NCBI GenBank assembly: GCA_905331475.1
Contig: CAJNYU010000169.1
Location: 62,001-126,000, forward strand
Direction of reading: 5' to 3'
Length of the DNA stretch: 64,000 nt
From: Rotaria socialis
Lineage: Eukaryota; Rotifera; Eurotatoria; Philodinida; Philodinidae
In this document: one piece after another, positions 1-9,941 of the stretch
How positions within the stretch are numbered: position 1 is the stretch's first letter
How the letters are laid out: the number at the start of each line of letters is the position of its first letter
The notes under the pieces: model-generated
The model's database searches: none
What the model was told of the DNA's origin: nothing
What the model saw: only the letters and a program-made list of their open reading frames with translations
Position numbers and translations under genes: made by a program

Positions 1-1154
1 TTTATTTGTATTTATCCAAATGTCAAAATGATGTATCATGTGCGAACGCTTTCAAACGTGTCACTGGCACTGATGAAGATATTATAACTGTTACATTAAC
101 ATTACAAATGCAGTTCTTGACTAATCTCACAAATCCTACGTGTACAACTAATTTAGGATTGAATACTTGGAGTTTATTTCATAGTATTGCTAGTCAAAGC
201 ATTGAACTCATTTCGGTTCGTCCACTTGCTGCAATACTCATTGCACGTCTATATCGTTGCTCAGCTGAAGATCAACGAGTTCTATCGCGAGCAATACCAA
301 ATTTGATTGCCGTAGCAGAACAATCGTTAGCACCAAGTTTAGTCGATCCACCAACTGTACATCCAGATGATGGAAATGTTTTAAGTATAACAACAGTATG
401 GAGTGATTTTGTTGGTTTTACTTTGGAAGAAAATTTCAAAACGAATCCTAGTTTTTTCAATGATTTTTGCATCAATAGTGGCGTTCTGAATGAATATTAT
501 TTAGCACCAACAGGCCCATTGCCAGTGTGTCGTGAAGTACAGTCAGCAAAATACAACTATACCATTCCATCCATATTTACTGATATTTTATATACAAAAA
601 ATCCTCGTTATTGGGGACAATTTCAAGTGAATCCACAGATATTTCGATCGACTAACGGTGGAGCATTGCTTTTGAACGGAGATCTAGATTATAATTCACC
701 CATGTATTCAGCACAACAAACTCAGCTATGGCTCCAATCTGAACATATTCGTACAAAATTAATCGAAATGAAAGGTTTAGCACATGTCACTAGCGTACAA
801 TCACATACCAAACAAGGTGGATTTCAATCAACAACATGTACAGATCAGATTATCGTTCAATTTTTGTATCAACAAGAGCTGAATTTAGATTTAGAAACGA
901 TCAATTATACGTGCAGTTTGAAAGAAAATTTAATTGGCATTGATTGGCTGTATTCAAATCCCATTGTCAATCAAACATTGCATACATTATTCGGTAATTC
1001 AGTCATTGATTATTGGGGAATAAACGCAACAGAGGTGGAATTAGTCGAAACAACAACAAAATCAACTGCGAACCAGTCTGCACGGCTTTCTTGTAAACAT
1101 GTAATCTTGATGTCATTCATGATGCTGTCATGTTGCATATCAATGTTTATTTGA
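1..1154 (+). CDS. alpha/beta-hydrolase, TAP-like C-terminal part (5' partial)
   Basis: This is the 3' end of a gene that enters from the left edge. The reading frame is open to the first base, and the apparent start at base 6 is a TTG, so the true start lies outside the window. The visible ~380 residues contain GALLLNGDLDYNSP followed about 40 residues later by KGLAHVT. These fit the catalytic Asp and His region of alpha/beta hydrolases of the tripeptidyl-aminopeptidase (S33, TAP-like C-terminal) type. The nucleophile Ser would lie upstream. Several N-x-S/T sites and a hydrophobic tail after a short basic stretch (HVILMSFMMLSCCISMFI) suggest a secreted, possibly GPI- or membrane-anchored enzyme. 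An AATAAA at 1179-1184 lies 25 nt after the stop. The fold is fairly clear. Substrate and exact peptidase family are inferred. Confidence 0.72.
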   Translation, partial: YLYLSKCQNDVSCANAFKRVTGTDEDIITVTLTLQMQFLTNLTNPTCTTNLGLNTWSLFHSIASQSIELISVRPLAAILIARLYRCSAEDQRVLSRAIPNLIAVAEQSLAPSLVDPPTVHPDDGNVLSITTVWSDFVGFTLEENFKTNPSFFNDFCINSGVLNEYYLAPTGPLPVCREVQSAKYNYTIPSIFTDILYTKNPRYWGQFQVNPQIFRSTNGGALLLNGDLDYNSPMYSAQQTQLWLQSEHIRTKLIEMKGLAHVTSVQSHTKQGGFQSTTCTDQIIVQFLYQQELNLDLETINYTCSLKENLIGIDWLYSNPIVNQTLHTLFGNSVIDYWGINATEVELVETTTKSTANQSARLSCKHVILMSFMMLSCCISMFI

Positions 1155-1347
1155 CAAAATGAAGTAAAACATTGACTGAATAAAACATCTGAAAAATCTA
1201 TTCAATCGAACGAAGTTGAAGCTAATTTTTCGATTGTGCAGTTCCATGTGTTTATTTTCACGAACTGTTAGGCAGAGGAAGGAGAGGGATAGGAGTGAAG
1301 AACGTTTTTGAATCCAAACAGACGCTCACACCCAAATCTTCAAGATG

Positions 1348-1440
1348 CTATGATCGAGTATGGTTTGTCGATCTGAAACGCTCATCAACAGCATCGATTG
1401 ACTGTTTGAGTACACGTGGATAATATTTCGATTCAGGCAT
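1348..1440 (-). CDS. possible 30-aa small ORF or lone exon
   Basis: An ATG-to-TAG frame of 30 residues (begins MPESKYYPRVLK, rich in charged residues) lies in the 600-bp gap between the hydrolase and the RBR ligase, on the opposite strand. It looks protein-like rather than low-complexity, but I recognise no family and see no convincing partner exon. It could be a remnant exon or chance. Confidence 0.15.
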   Translation of the reverse strand: MPESKYYPRVLKQSIDAVDERFRSTNHTRS

Positions 1441-1759
1441 ATTTTTCACCTCCAATTTATATTATATAATACCGGTTTGTGTATATCGGTCGCGTGTTTC
1501 TTCTTCCTCATTCGTCTACCTATGCAATCGACAGTTGGTTTTTCCTACTTTCATAAAGAAAGCGAACGATAAATAAACACACATTCGAACGAGAGATATT
1601 TTGCTTCATTTTGTCCATTACAGAGGCAAAGGTAAGTGATGGCTAACTTCAACAATATAGTGAGAACAAAACAAATCCTCTCAAGACATAAGTGTGTCGA
1701 ATAAATTTCAATGAAATTATCTTTGGCCGTTTTAGTTATCTAAATTAAAAGATACTGCA

Positions 1760-3607
1760 ATGTCGCGATTGTCAACAAGAAAAAGTTTAATTTCTGAAAT
1801 CAGTTCTACCACTGATGAAGATTCGTCGCTAAATGTGCCCAACATCAATTATACAGCTCAGCCAAAAAAATACTCAAATTCGCCTGAGAAAAAATCAAAT
1901 AAATTCAAATCCATTTTATCAAATTGCGCAGCATCGGTGTCTCCGAAAGGTTCCAAACCATTATCTCGAGTTATTCCGGATGACGACACAAGTAATAATG
2001 ACAATTTGATATCCGTTTAAGTAACACTACTGAAGAGGAAATATCTCAATATGATAAATCATTTTTGACATGAGTTTGATTTCATGAAATAGACTTTCTT
2101 ATAACTGCAGAAGATCTAAATTGATTGGTGTTCTTGAGTGTTACAATATTTTTTCAAGCATTCACAAGTTTCAATAGAAGCTATTTAATGAGATACATTC
2201 GTAGACGAATATCACACAAGAACTGCCTTCTAACGTAGAACATCTAGCTACGCTATAGTATAATAAATTATTATAGTCTCTAAGAAGTACAAAGATATAA
2301 ATTATCATTTCAAATATCCAAACAAAAATAATGATCATTTTCAAGATTAAAAAGTAAAAAATTGGTATTTATTGTAGTGTCTAATCATCCATTATCATTG
2401 CCATATGATACTTGCGGAGAATCTTTACCTCTGACTAAATGCAAACTGTGTCTTCAGACAACATCAGACCATTCATTATCTTGTTGTTCGTCAGCTGTTT
2501 GTTCATCATGCATTTCTTCTTATTTATCTATGCATATTACTAAAGATCAAATTCGTATATTTTGTCCATCGTGTCGACATATATTTACTCGCGATGAAAT
2601 TCTATCATTATTATTTGAAAACAATTGCAATCGAAAGCTAGTGGAAGAATATACACGCTGTTATGCTGATATAAACCGTGAGGAACATAGAAAAACTTGT
2701 CCTAAATGTTGTACAATAAAAGAAATTAATAAAGATTTACTTCAAAATGTTCGTGGAAGGAAAAATACTCCGCGACATGTTATTTGTGATGACTGCCAAT
2801 TTGAATGGTGCTTTTATTGTCATGTGGCATGGCATCATGAAATGACTTGTGAGGAATATCGTGACGGAGAACAAATGATTCGAACATGGACATCACGAAT
2901 TGGTGATGATCAGCAAAATGTACAACAATGTCCACGATGCAAAGTTAGATACAGTATTTTCCTCTATGATTTCAAATAAGATTAAAGATTATTTTCAGAC
3001 ATTTATATCAAAAATTGGTGATTGTTCAAATATGAGCTGCTCCAAATGCCAGTGTGATTTTTGTTGTAGGTGCGGAAAAAGAAGATTACAAATGAAAATT
3101 TTAGGTTCACATGACGACCGCTATTCTCTTTTTGGTAATAATTCGTTTTTAATTTCTTTGTACTTATTTGAATATCTGTTTTATTTAGGATGTAAATATA
3201 ATTTATACCCAGAGAAACGTGCTTTACGTTATACAACTCGTGGTCTAGTTGCAGGCACTGCTTCACTGGTTGTCCCTCTCGCCGTTGCCACTGGTATTAC
3301 ACTATGCGCTGAAGGAACAGCAATTGGATTACCAACCTACGGAACATATCCTTTAGTTAAACATATACATAATAAAAACCGAGCTCGCCGTTCAAGCTGT
3401 CAGCTAGTATCACGAAATTTGAATGAGGGAAATTTAAATTACATCGACGACGATGGTTTTATCCGAGACGTTGAACAGAGATCACTTTTATACAAGCAAG
3501 AGATGAAGCAATCGAAAAAAATATCGAAGAATCAAATTAATGGATGTGATGATGACAATCAACATGAACATTCAACTCTTGATCAATGGTTAGTTGATAA
3601 TAAATAA
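1760..3607 (+). CDS. RBR-type E3 ubiquitin ligase, RNF217-like, membrane-anchored
   Basis: Modelled with four exons: 1760-1991, 2378-2943, 2999-3134 and 3189-3607. Together they give exactly 451 codons. Residues ~1-77 are a Ser/Lys-rich N-terminus. Then come RING1 (CKLC...CPSCR), an IBR (CPKC...CDDCQFEWCFYC...H) and RING2 (CPRCK, then CSKCQCDFCCRCGKR, in which the third Cys of CQCDFCC is the likely catalytic residue). Together these mark a RING-between-RING ligase, which passes ubiquitin through a RING2 cysteine. After RING2, the motif SLFGCKYNLYPEK and a long Ala/Val/Gly-rich hydrophobic stretch followed by a basic HNKNRARR match the RNF217 arrangement, so membrane anchoring is expected. The FGCKY motif forms only if the 54-nt intron 3135-3188 is removed, although that intron is itself open in frame. 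Exon 1 and its 386-nt intron are the weakest part of the model. The TTG at 2362 is intronic. Confidence 0.85.
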
Positions 3608-3907
3608 AAACCAAATGCTTCTATGCGCCTTCGTGATTGTGTTGACGCATTTATTATTTTCAATCTTAATATCTTCTCCTCCATTTTCATACAAAACTAG
3701 ATAATTTACTAGCAATCTTAAATCGATTTCAGTATATTTCTCGGAAAAATAAATCTAACTCAACTCATTTGAAGAGTAGCTATGAATGCTTACTGCGAAT
3801 GTTAGATGCGTGTTATTGAGTTATAGAAGACATTTTATAGACACTTTCCTGGGTTCAAAATATGAGTCATCAAATAAATCATGAAAACCTGGGTTCAAGT
3901 CGAATTG
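3608..3907. other. intergenic, no gene seen
   Basis: AT-rich spacer between the RBR gene and a mobile element. A short direct duplication of CCTGGGTTCA occurs near 3848 and 3888. No coding exon, tRNA or clear promoter is recognisable. Confidence 0.5.
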
Positions 3908-3915
3908 TTCTTGAT

Positions 3916-4938
3916 CAAGGTTGCCAACTGTTAAGGTCCCGAATGAGGTACAGAACGTCTCCAATGGGGTACGCATGGGGTACACTCGTGGGGTACAAAG
4001 CGTTTTTTACAAGACAAGAAAGTGACGTCACGAAACGGCTGGCAATGGCATTTTTAGCGAAAGAAAGATCACATTCAACTGCCTATGTGCAAGACATGAT
4101 CTGGAATGCTTGTTTTCAAACAAAAGAGCTCGCAGTTATTCCTGTTTTCAACATATTTCTGTTCAAAAGATAAAACAAAAATGTTTAATTAGAAAAAACG
4201 CTCTGTATTCACATTAACTGGCGCAGATCTTTCTTTCATGGCGGTATTGCTATTTGCTTTTGGTAAGTTTGACCATTTCTGGTTGCGACTGTACAAATAA
4301 ATAATAACCTTCACATTTCAGCTTAGTATTCAACTTCAACCTAACTTTTCATTCAGCCGCAATTGTCTCAGTTGACATCGAGTTTCGACTTGGTGTCCAT
4401 GCGTGCGTCATATGACTGAATCACCACCGAAGCAGACAAAAATTTTGAAAAGCACGTTTAAACATTCAAAATGAGACGGTCATTGTGCGCCATTAGCGCT
4501 CATTAAAAACCGGCAAGAAAGGCATTATGTATTCAAAATTTTCATTTTTAGAGCGTGAAGCCGGCGGAGAACTCCAGTTTTTGAGTGCTAAAACGCATTG
4601 TTTTTACATTATAGAATAAAAGTGCGCTTTACCGCTGAAAACTGAATTTTCCCGTCTTTTTTTACGCTCTGAAAGTGCAAATTTTGAACATAAAATGTGC
4701 TTCTTGCAGTTTTTTAATGAGCGCTAATGGCTCACAATCATGGTTCCATTTTGAGCGTTTAAACGCGTTTTTCCAAATTTTTGCCTCCTTGGGCAGCCGG
4801 CTAATATGATCAACACTCTTATCTCCACAAGAAAAACGCTAGTTAAAGCCAAAAATGTCATTGATTTATATCGAAAGTTGATTGATATATATATAGTGTA
4901 AAGGGAAAAGTCCAAATGGATTACAGTTGGTAACCCTG
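3916..4938. mobile_element. non-autonomous hAT-like element, 1023 bp
   Basis: The ends are imperfect terminal inverted repeats: CAAGGTTGCCAACTGTTA at the left and, on the complementary strand, CAGGGTTACCAACTGTAA at the right. The element is flanked by a perfect 8-bp target duplication, TTCTTGAT, at 3908-3915 and 4939-4946. An 8-bp duplication with CA(G)GG termini is typical of hAT-superfamily transposons. No transposase frame is present; the only ORFs (3862-4173 plus strand, 4724-4915 minus strand) resemble nothing. It is therefore a deletion derivative or MITE-like passenger. It carries a fold-back repeat at 4429-4792. Confidence 0.75.
4429..4792. repeat. fold-back inverted repeat inside the hAT-like element
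   Basis: The left arm (about 4429-4600) reappears in inverted orientation at about 4622-4792. Shared blocks include CGTTTAAAC, CCATTAGCGCTCATTAAAAA, GCAAGAA and TTCAAAAT, so nearly the whole 364 bp can pair on itself with a loop near 4601-4621. Such a structure is typical of fold-back MITEs. It may be a separate insertion nested in the larger element or part of its original interior. Confidence 0.75.
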
Positions 4939-4946
4939 TTCTTGAT

Positions 4947-5236
4947 GGTTACCATTTAATTTTGTTTAAATTTGTATAATTGATATAAGCTCGTTTAACG
5001 CAATATAGATAAAATACTGGGATCTAGTAAGTTCTCCATAGTTTAGTGGTTATTGATTTCTTTGAAAAGTTTTTTCTTGTATATTAATAGATCAATTTTT
5101 GTATTTTTTGATTCTGATATAAAATATTTGATGACATCACATTCGTTCAGTAGAGAGTTAGCAACGTTTTACTGTTGTTTAAAGCGAAATCGGTAAAATA
5201 AATAAACGAACTTTGCTAGTCAAAGGAAGAATTACG
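4947..5236. other. intergenic spacer, no gene seen
   Basis: AT-rich sequence between the right target duplication of the hAT-like element and the stop codon of the minus-strand UAS-F-box gene. It would contain that gene's 3' UTR. Nothing else is recognisable. Confidence 0.5.
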
Positions 5237-7121
5237 TTACTTGAATGTGACACGCAATTCGGTGCGCGGCGAGTAAAGAAAAATTTCGTCTTGAATTTCG
5301 ATGATTTTCTGCGATACTTCTACGTCTGCTGATAGGCTTCCGAAGACTTCTAATGTTATTTTTCTCAGCTGAGAACAAGTGCGTATCAAATTTCTCCATT
5401 CGTTAATATCCAACAATATTTTGGCATCGTTACAATTAATGATCAATCGAACACATGGAACAGTGTATAAAACCTTAATAAAACCAAATAGTGACTTTAA
5501 GAAGCACGAATGGCGATGTTGCAAACAATTGTTCATTGAAGTTAACGGAAACTGGCTCATATCAAATAGAAAATATTTAATATTGGATTTCTTTGCATAT
5601 ATTCTATCGAAATTATCCATAATCGAGTGATCGCAAACTGCTCCGGCACAACATATTCTGAATTCATTAATCGAACTTTGAAATTTCTCGAAAATAATAC
5701 TCAGAAACTTGAAACTAATTTCATAATCATACCACAACGAAAGACATTTCAATTTGGGAAATGGTGCTGTGTAATTGTCAATCGCATCTATTTGTTGAAA
5801 ATTCATAACAGTCAATGAAGTAACATTAGGAAAAATATGCAAGGAATCTAAATTTGCTTGTGTTAGAAGCCAAGACATGTTAAGGCATAGGGAAGTAATT
5901 TGTTGAGGCTTGATTTTTCGAAGAATCATATTAATAAATGTCTCAGAAGGATCACAAATCATCACTTTTGTACAATTTTGACGTAGCAAAGGAAGAATAT
6001 TAGTGGAAAATGCTTGGATGGCATCGTTCAATGTGAGATAGTTGCAAATCTCAGGAAATAATTTTTCCCAATCTTTATTCTTGTCAATGAATTCGAGTAT
6101 TTGACACTGAATGAAAAAGAAAAACATAGAAGTTTTTTTTTCTTCAATTTCTTATTATTTCGGAGTATCGACTTTTATACTTATTAAAAGTGACAAGATA
6201 AAGTACAAACTCACTAAAGCTCGTTCATTGTCATCACATTCTTGTTTGAAAACGGTCAATTCGTTGCGTAAGGTGCCGCGATCAACTTTCCGTCCGGTTT
6301 GTTGTAAAATATCATCTTGAAGCAATATCTTGAATTGATATTGGGATACTAGTGAACCATTATCATGTTCTACAAAAAGTCGCTTGATTCCAATCAACAT
6401 CGGACATCGATGCAAATTAAAACTATCAAGTTCTGTGGAGAACATTTGCTTCCAAACCTTTTCCAATCTAATTCATTAACAAAGTATTTAAAATAATGCG
6501 TCATGTCAAACGATTTAATTTCCCTTTGAGAAATAACTCTTACTTTGAATATGGCTATTTTTTAGTTCTTATAAATACATTTTATTCTTTCTATTATGAA
6601 ATTCGAGATCACTTACCTAAATGTATTCGATTCGAAAGTAACATCCCAGGGCCATACAACATAATTTTCAAGTAAATATTCGATGATATTTGTCGACGAG
6701 AATATAGTTTTACAGAATGGTTCACTGTTCAGGCAAACTTCATTGTGGATATAAACAAGTACTGGACGACGCTAAATTAAAATACATTGGTTTGTTTTGT
6801 TAAGTCATAAAAGCAGTTTTAAAACAGACTTCTATCATCAATTTTGAGCTGAATGCATCTTCGCATGCTTGCTGAAGAGAACCCATAAAGAATGCCGGAG
6901 AATCATTGTAATGTTCTCCGAAATATTTGTTAAATGATTCAATAGCTACAGTTTCGTTTTCATATTCTTTAGGCACTAGTAAATAATAGAACAATTAAAT
7001 ATCTCATCTCTTAATTATAATAAACAATAGATTACTTACTGGGACTGATAAGAACGTCATTGTCTTCATCGTCACTTTTAATGTCGATTTCTACTTCTGA
7101 ACCATCATCATCATCCGACAT
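5237..7121 (-). CDS. UAS-domain (FAF1-like) / F-box-LRR fusion protein
   Basis: Five exons (7121-7040, 6975-6830, 6771-6617, 6467-6215, 6106-5237) with canonical GT-AG introns give exactly 502 codons. Residues 1-27 are very acidic (MSDDDDGSEVEIDIKSDDED). Residues ~28-210 resemble the thioredoxin-like UAS domain of FAF1. Cues are GSLQQACEDAF, then RRPVLVYIHNE, SEPFCKTIF, YVVWPWDVTFES and a following beta-rich segment. Neither UBA nor UBX is present. From ~213 the frame continues as FIDKNKDWEKLFPEICNYL, a degenerate F-box, followed by ~250 residues of irregular leucine-rich repeats like those of bdelloid F-box proteins. The join at 6215/6106 is a phase-0 intron, so the fusion is in frame. F-box proteins usually bring substrates to SCF ligases and UAS proteins act in p97/ubiquitin pathways, so a ubiquitin role is inferred. 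A gene-prediction fusion of two neighbours is possible, but no stop or start separates them. Confidence 0.78.
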
Positions 7122-7603
7122 TGAAAACGAATAGAATTACTTACAAAGATTTCAATCTAAAACAAAATCGTTTGCTGAATACAGGACACATTATTCTTGT
7201 TTCACAGAAGAATTTTTTGTGGTTGCAAAATTCAGCCGAAATGAATTCAAGGAAGAACAAAATAAGTAAGCGCTTGAAATTTTTATGTATCAATTTAAAG
7301 AAAAAGAAAAAGTCTTCGGACGATATTTTTTTCGAGTCCGCATGTAAAACTGCACTGAAAATTTTGTTTCATTCTTGTCGAAACATAAAATTCGTCGTGC
7401 CTTCTGGAAGAAAACATGTTTGTCACAACGGCAATAACTGATAAAATTCCATGATTCATAATATTCATTGCGTTCTGTAGTTGCGGAGAAAACGCCTACT
7501 TGACTGCGTCCATTCAATTCAGTGACTACGACATTTATACTGTTTGATTATTCTCCTGTTTCTATCGATTTTACATGCATGTTGGAAGAAAATAATCAGT
7601 TGA

Positions 7604-8040
7604 CTACTCCGGCTTGCAGCGAACATGATATGTGCGTTTCACATCTCCGCCCCAAACTGGCTCTGCTAACAATGGTTTACTACGTGAACTAGTACCTATC
7701 TGTAATTTTTTAATGCGTACGATCGACAACTCGGGTGATTGAATACGGTCACCAGATGCGGGCCGGATATGGCCGTGTAAGACTGTATGCGTACCGTTTA
7801 CGCACAGGTTTTCGCCGTAAAACACCGTTCTGGATCACGGACCGTATTGTTCGACCAGGGAATGGTTAATAACTTCATCAATTCGTTCACACATATATGC
7901 GTATGCCAGTGCTCGCTTTTGTCTTGTGGAATCTGCCAAAATTTATTAGGAATATTGCTCAGTTTTGAAAATTCATCTTTCTTTGGAACACAACTTATAA
8001 ATGGCATGTGCTTTTGTTTTTCTAATCGACAGCATGTTGA
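7604..8040 (-). pseudogene. unidentified protein-coding remnant with a frame break
   Basis: On the minus strand a protein-like frame (8007-7798, HMPFISCVPKKDEF..., WHTHICVNELMKLL, NTVRDPERCF) stops just as a second frame (7825-7604, FYGENLCVNGTHTVLHGHI..., ending VWGGDVKRTYHVRCKPE) takes over. Read together they make one continuous-looking product of about 135 residues with a frame shift near 7800-7825. Base composition here is visibly richer in G+C than the surroundings. I see no intron at the shift and no ATG context that makes it an obvious gene. Family unknown. It could be an exon of a longer gene or a broken recent arrival. Confidence 0.3.
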
Positions 8041-8050
8041 AATGAAATAA

Positions 8051-9941
8051 ATAGATAGAGCTAATTAATAATCTATGCGATAATTTAAGACGGCGAAATA
8101 TAAGAATTTCTTGAGGGTGTGTGATCTTCCGTGGGGGTGAACTTGTGATGCCTGAATGTCGATCGTGAAGCAATCCAAAAGATTTCGATGATATACGTTT
8201 TCGCAGATCAGTAGCTCGATGAACATGCAATTTTTATTCGGTCGTTCTTTGTATTTTGTTAAATTATTGTGACGTAAGTATATTTTTTAAAGATATCGAT
8301 AATAAAACAAAAATAACTTCATCTAGAAAGAAAATATAAACTACCCATGTGAGTCGAATCGGAGAAAAACCAGCGGTAGTTTCATGCTTTTACGGATAGA
8401 ATCAGAATTTTAGTCTACTGATCCGTACTCCTATCCCTCTGACCCCAAAATGAATATTTACGGTCCATTATATTATTGAGATTAATCAAAAGGGTGTGGG
8501 TGTGAGATTGTCTTCACCCACATGCACACCCATTGCATAGCACAGAAATAAAAACTTGCTTTTAATTGATTTCTTGTGTTGGTAAATATTTAAAAATTGC
8601 TCAATATTTGAGACGAAAAATATTGTAAAAGTTAGTTTCTATTACAAACACAGAGAAAATCGTTCATGCTAAATGGTACGCAGCTAAGCAGGACATAGAC
8701 AAAGAAACCAGAGTACTGAGGGGATGAGAGAAATTTGAAGCTGCAAGATAAAAAGAAATGAAGAGAGAAGAATAATGAAACAATGATCCATTTCTTACAC
8801 TACGCGGATAGAATGATTGATGACATGTAGCAATAAGAAATTTCAAATTTCGTTTCATTTCTGAAAGTAAAAATAATTTGAAAGAGCAACCTCGAATTAG
8901 ATTTCCTACTCAGACACGATATTGGCCTTTCAGTTCTCTGTTACTTACTGAAGTAACCGAAGGTATGGAGATGAGTATTGCAATTGGCGTTTATGAAGAC
9001 AAATTGCATACCAATACCTATATCCTTCTGATAAATCGCAGTTCAGAAAAAAATGATGCACGTATCTACACTATGCACTTTTGTGTTTGAGAGTAACACA
9101 AAGCGCGAGTCTAACATAAAGAAAGGAAAACATTAAAATTAACCGGCATGTGATTTGAATAAAAGCTAGATGCGGTGCACTCAATAAATGAGCGAATATC
9201 TGTTATCCGATGGGAAATAGGAAAAGACATATCGCATGTTATGTGGAAGAGTATCAACAAATAAGTGCATGCTGTCGTAGTAAACTGCGTATATTCTGTA
9301 GTCACCATTCAGGAGCTTCAATTATTTTCTTTTACCAAATTCACATTGAAATAGCGGAATTGTCTTGGACAATTATATGGGCACATGTTCATAGTCTAGA
9401 ATTTATTCATCTAGAAATAAAATTGAATGCTAGTCACAAAAAGAAAAACCTTCTGTTGTTTGAAGTCACTTGAAACCATTGATCATTTATTATAATCAAT
9501 CTTCGCTCAGGCGCATTCAAATCTTATGATATTGTCTGAATATGTTGAAGTTATCGTAGAAAAACTCTCGAAAATTTCTCAAGACTATGTCATGACATTT
9601 GAGGGAGATATTTAGAAACCAAACGTCAAAAATTGTTCATTGAACAACCGAAGATTCTCTATATATTTTTTATCATAGTATGCACCCTGAGATGCCCTTT
9701 TAAAAGAACAATTAATTGTGAAGAATTTTGACTTGCTAAACGAGTTATTTTTATCGCTTTTTTGGTAAATATAATCTTTAAATGTCATGGCATAGCGTTG
9801 AAAATTTGACTATAGCCTCGCTACAGATTTATTTTTGTGGGGTTTCATTGGAAAATTATTGAATAGAAAAATGAAGCGAGACTGATTACGTGTAAATTTG
9901 GTTGACTCTTAAAAGGAACCATCGCGCATGTAAATGATATT
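8051..9941. other. gene-poor stretch
   Basis: Apart from a telomere-like tract at 8491-8536, only short ORFs are present (for example 8878-9090 and 9210-9473, plus strand). None has a recognisable motif or a clean splice partner. The rightmost part would hold the 3' UTR of the minus-strand WWE-ART gene. Confidence 0.4.
8491..8536. repeat. telomere-like G-rich tract with opposing C-rich partner
   Basis: AGGGTGTGGGTGTGAGATTG is followed within a few bases by CACCCACATGCACACCC, so a short G-rich run is followed by its C-rich counterpart and the two could form a hairpin. The unit matches TGTGGG, the telomeric repeat reported for bdelloid rotifers. Confidence 0.5.

Noticed and set aside
2900..3607. 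The 2900-2998 part of the downstream frame as coding
   Set aside because: 2944-2998 is a 55-nt GT-AG intron, and removing it restores the RING2 cysteine pattern in phase.
3862..4173. 103-aa plus-strand ORF
   Set aside because: It crosses the left end of the hAT-like element and its target duplication, and has no motif; best explained as an element by-product.
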